Source: an uncultured Christensenella sp. (lineage in GTDB: Bacteria > Bacillota > Clostridia > Christensenellales > UBA3700). From it: DNA of 64,000 nucleotides. The translations under genes and the position numbers were made by a program. Positions 61,986-64,000 of the stretch are shown one piece after another. The notes below the pieces were generated by a model. The model saw only the letters and a list, made by a program, of their open reading frames with translations, was not told the DNA's origin and ran no database searches. Position 1 is the stretch's first letter. Every line of letters begins with the position of its first letter. The stretch spans positions 1 to 64,000 of the forward strand of contig CAJTNA010000007.1 of NCBI GenBank assembly GCA_910577845.1, read 5' to 3'.

Positions 61986-63653
61986 ATGGACTTTAAGAAA
62001 TACAAACGTGGTTACTATATGCCACAAGGCTCAAATAATAGTTGGGTAAACAAGGAATATGTTGATAAGGCTCCAATATGGTGCAGTGTTGATTTGCGTG
62101 ATGGTAATCAAGCATTAATTACACCTATGAATTTAACTCAAAAAATAGAGTTTTTTAAAATATTATGTGATATTGGTTTTAAAGAAATTGAGGTTGGTTT
62201 CCCAGCCGCATCTCAAACTGAGTTTGATTTTATAAGAACTCTGATTGAGGAAAAATTGATACCAGACGATGTTACTATTCAAGTACTTACTCAAGCTAGG
62301 CCACATATTATTGACAAGACTTTTGAGGCTTTGAAAGGTGCAAAACAAGTTATTGTGCATTTATATAATAGTACATCTGTTGCACAGAGAGAACAAGTTT
62401 TTAAAAAAGACAAACAAGAAATTATAGCTTTAGCTGTAAGTGGTGCAGAGTACGCTACTCGCAAAGCGAAAGATTTTGAGGGCAAAGTTACTTTTGAGTA
62501 TTCACCAGAGAGCTTTACTGGTACGGAGCCAGACTATGCTGTCGAGGTTATCAATAGTGTACTTGAAGTTTTTAAGCCAACTGCTACAAATAAAGTTATA
62601 ATCAACTTGCCAGTAACAGTGGAATTGAGTATGCCACATATTTACGCACAACAAGTAGAATATGTTTCCAACAATATAAATAATAGGGAAAATGTTATAA
62701 TATCTTTACACCCTCATAATGACAGAGGCACTGCTATTGCAGATGGTGAGCTAGGATTACTTGCTGGCGGTGAACGTATAGAGGGTACATTATTTGGTAA
62801 TGGCGAACGCACTGGTAATGCGGATATTATTACTTTTGCAATGAATCTATATTCTCACGGTGTTGACCCAGAACTTGATTTTTGTAATATGCCAATGATA
62901 ATCAAAGCATATGAAAAATTAACACAAATGAAAGTTCCGCCACGTCAACCATATGCTGGAGAATTAGTATTTGCAGCATTTAGTGGTTCGCACCAAGATG
63001 CGATTGCAAAGGGAATGGCATATCGTGCAAATCACGATATGGATTATTGGAATGTACCTTATTTGTCTATTGACCCAAACGATGTTGGTAAGGAGTATAT
63101 GGCAGATGTCATACGTATTAATAGCCAGTCGGGTAAAGGTGGCGTAAGCTATTTGCTTGAGCGAGCATACGGATACGAAATTCCGCTTTCTATGCGAGAG
63201 GAGCTTGGCTATACTGTAAAAGGCTTTAGTGATAACTTGCATAAGGAATTGAAAAACGATGAGGTTTTAAAAATTTTCTGTGATGAATATATAAATATTT
63301 CACAACCAATTAAACTAAATGAATATAGCTTTAACAAAAACAAAAATAAGTATAATGTTAATTTGGAAGTACAAAATGGTGATGTGATAAGACGCCTAAG
63401 CGGTAGCGGTAATGGTATGTTGGATAGCGTTTCAAATGCAATCAAGCAAGGTTTAGGATATAATTATATCTTGACTGATTACAAGGAGCACGCAAAAGAA
63501 CAAGGTTCAAACTCACTAGCTATATCTTATGTTAGCATTACTATAGCTGGCAAAAAGATTTGGGGTGTTGGCGAGGACGAGGATATTGCAAGCTCATCTA
63601 TCAAAGCATTGTTATCTGCAATAAACAGACATTTTAAGGGGGATAGAGTATGA
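61986..63653 (+). CDS. leuA: 2-isopropylmalate synthase (LeuA, long form)
   Basis: Condenses acetyl-CoA with 2-oxoisovalerate, the first committed step of leucine synthesis. 555 aa, the longer LeuA2 form. The catalytic TIM barrel has CSVDLRDGNQALITPMNLTQ (metal Asp and Arg), EIEVGFPAASQTEFDF, FEYSPESFTGTEPDYA, and SLHPHNDRGTAIADGELGLL with the metal-binding His pair, then ERIEGTLFGNGERTGNADII. The C-terminal regulatory domain (about 430-555) is where leucine binds in this family. It ends in an ATGA overlap with leuC. Confidence 0.96.
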   Translation: MDFKKYKRGYYMPQGSNNSWVNKEYVDKAPIWCSVDLRDGNQALITPMNLTQKIEFFKILCDIGFKEIEVGFPAASQTEFDFIRTLIEEKLIPDDVTIQVLTQARPHIIDKTFEALKGAKQVIVHLYNSTSVAQREQVFKKDKQEIIALAVSGAEYATRKAKDFEGKVTFEYSPESFTGTEPDYAVEVINSVLEVFKPTATNKVIINLPVTVELSMPHIYAQQVEYVSNNINNRENVIISLHPHNDRGTAIADGELGLLAGGERIEGTLFGNGERTGNADIITFAMNLYSHGVDPELDFCNMPMIIKAYEKLTQMKVPPRQPYAGELVFAAFSGSHQDAIAKGMAYRANHDMDYWNVPYLSIDPNDVGKEYMADVIRINSQSGKGGVSYLLERAYGYEIPLSMREELGYTVKGFSDNLHKELKNDEVLKIFCDEYINISQPIKLNEYSFNKNKNKYNVNLEVQNGDVIRRLSGSGNGMLDSVSNAIKQGLGYNYILTDYKEHAKEQGSNSLAISYVSITIAGKKIWGVGEDEDIASSSIKALLSAINRHFKGDRV

Positions 63654-64000
63654 AAGCTATGACTATGACTCAAAAAATAATTGCTAAACATTGCGGTATG
63701 GATTATGTGGAACAAGGTACTCTTGTTATGGCTAATTTGGATATGATACTTGCAAACGATATTACTGCACCTTTGGCAATTGACGAATTTGAAAAAGCAG
63801 GTTTTGATAAGGTTTTTGATAAAGAAAAAATTGCTTTAGTAATGGACCATTTTGTTCCTTGTAAAGATATTAAATCTGCTTTGCAAGTGCAGAAAACTAA
63901 GAATTTTGCTACGAAAATCGGTATTAAACACTTTTATGATGTTGGAAAGTCCGGTATTGAGCACGCATTTTTGCCAGAACAAGGTATTGTAAAAGCTGGT
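63650..64000 (+). CDS. leuC: 3-isopropylmalate dehydratase large subunit (partial, 3' end outside window)
   Basis: The first 117 codons. MTQKIIAKHCGMDYVEQGTL, ANLDMILANDITAPLAIDEF and LVMDHFVPCKDIKSALQVQK match the N terminus of the LeuC/homoaconitase family, clostridial (LeuC2) type. HFYDVGKSGIEHAFLPEQGI is the conserved first substrate loop. It isomerises 2- to 3-isopropylmalate with a 4Fe-4S cluster; the cluster cysteines lie beyond the window. Starts in a 4-bp overlap with leuA, preceded by GGGGGA. Confidence 0.95.
   Translation, partial: MKAMTMTQKIIAKHCGMDYVEQGTLVMANLDMILANDITAPLAIDEFEKAGFDKVFDKEKIALVMDHFVPCKDIKSALQVQKTKNFATKIGIKHFYDVGKSGIEHAFLPEQGIVKAG

Noticed and set aside
1..64000. 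tRNA, rRNA, tmRNA or insertion-sequence genes
   Set aside because: None recognised on either strand; no transposase or integrase reading frame is present in the window.

Overview
The window reads as chromosome from a low-GC, anaerobic member of the Clostridia (Bacillota). Evidence: an uninterrupted S10-spc-alpha ribosomal block in Bacillota order, with map, a KOW-domain gene, infA and rpmJ between secY and rpsM; zinc-type S14, S4 and L36; sigma-A promoters close to TTGACA-N17-TATAAT; strong AGGAGG ribosome sites; and the three [FeFe]-hydrogenase maturases. TGA is used as a stop, so the standard bacterial code applies. I cannot name a genus. All genes lie on the + strand except a hydroxyacid dehydrogenase (21266-22213) and a folate transporter (33030-33791).

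Layout. (1) 1-59 is the tail of a dockerin-like surface protein. (2) 603-21166 is a Wzx/Wzy-type polysaccharide locus of 19 genes. It has a sugar aminotransferase, an initiating phosphoglycosyl transferase, an ATP-grasp/HAD pair, seven or eight glycosyltransferases, an EpsG-like polymerase, dTDP-L-rhamnose genes (rmlA, an rmlC-rmlD fusion, rmlB), the UDP-L-FucNAc trio capE-capF-capG, and a flippase. (3) 21266-26815 holds a D-2-hydroxyacid dehydrogenase, then trmB followed by hydE-hydG-hydF. (4) 27162-32452 holds an unrecognised membrane protein and a large beta-helix/dockerin-like surface protein. (5) 33030-41911 holds folT with a THF riboswitch, a methyltransferase-like gene, a lipoprotein, a GPH sugar transporter paired with a phosphodiesterase-like gene, and a MacB/FtsX-type ABC protein. 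(6) 42638-58654 is the ribosomal/secY/rpoA block. (7) 59542-64000 holds a small putative regulator, an MFS transporter, and leuA-leuC, the latter cut by the window end.

The most notable observation is at 29365-29540, just upstream of the beta-helix/dockerin-like surface protein. A perfect 29-bp inverted repeat flanks a 118-bp segment. Inside is a near-consensus promoter (TTGACA-N18-GATAAT) that points AWAY from the gene. Each repeat arm is built like a recombinase core site, with 8-9 bp inverted half-sites around a 9-bp asymmetric core. Two terminators insulate the upstream side. This looks like a phase-variable invertible promoter captured in the OFF state. The window's first 55 bases are identical to the 3' end of that same gene, so at least one paralogue exists directly upstream. 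No recombinase is encoded in the window.

Other points of note are a THF riboswitch whose expression hairpin holds both the ribosome site and a U-run; three 20-bp direct repeats carrying DnaA-box-like sequences in an 886-bp non-coding stretch; structured leaders upstream of rpsJ, rpsM and leuA; an operator-like palindrome over the promoter of a small unknown gene; and a Cys in place of the usual Asp in the TrmB PWPK motif.
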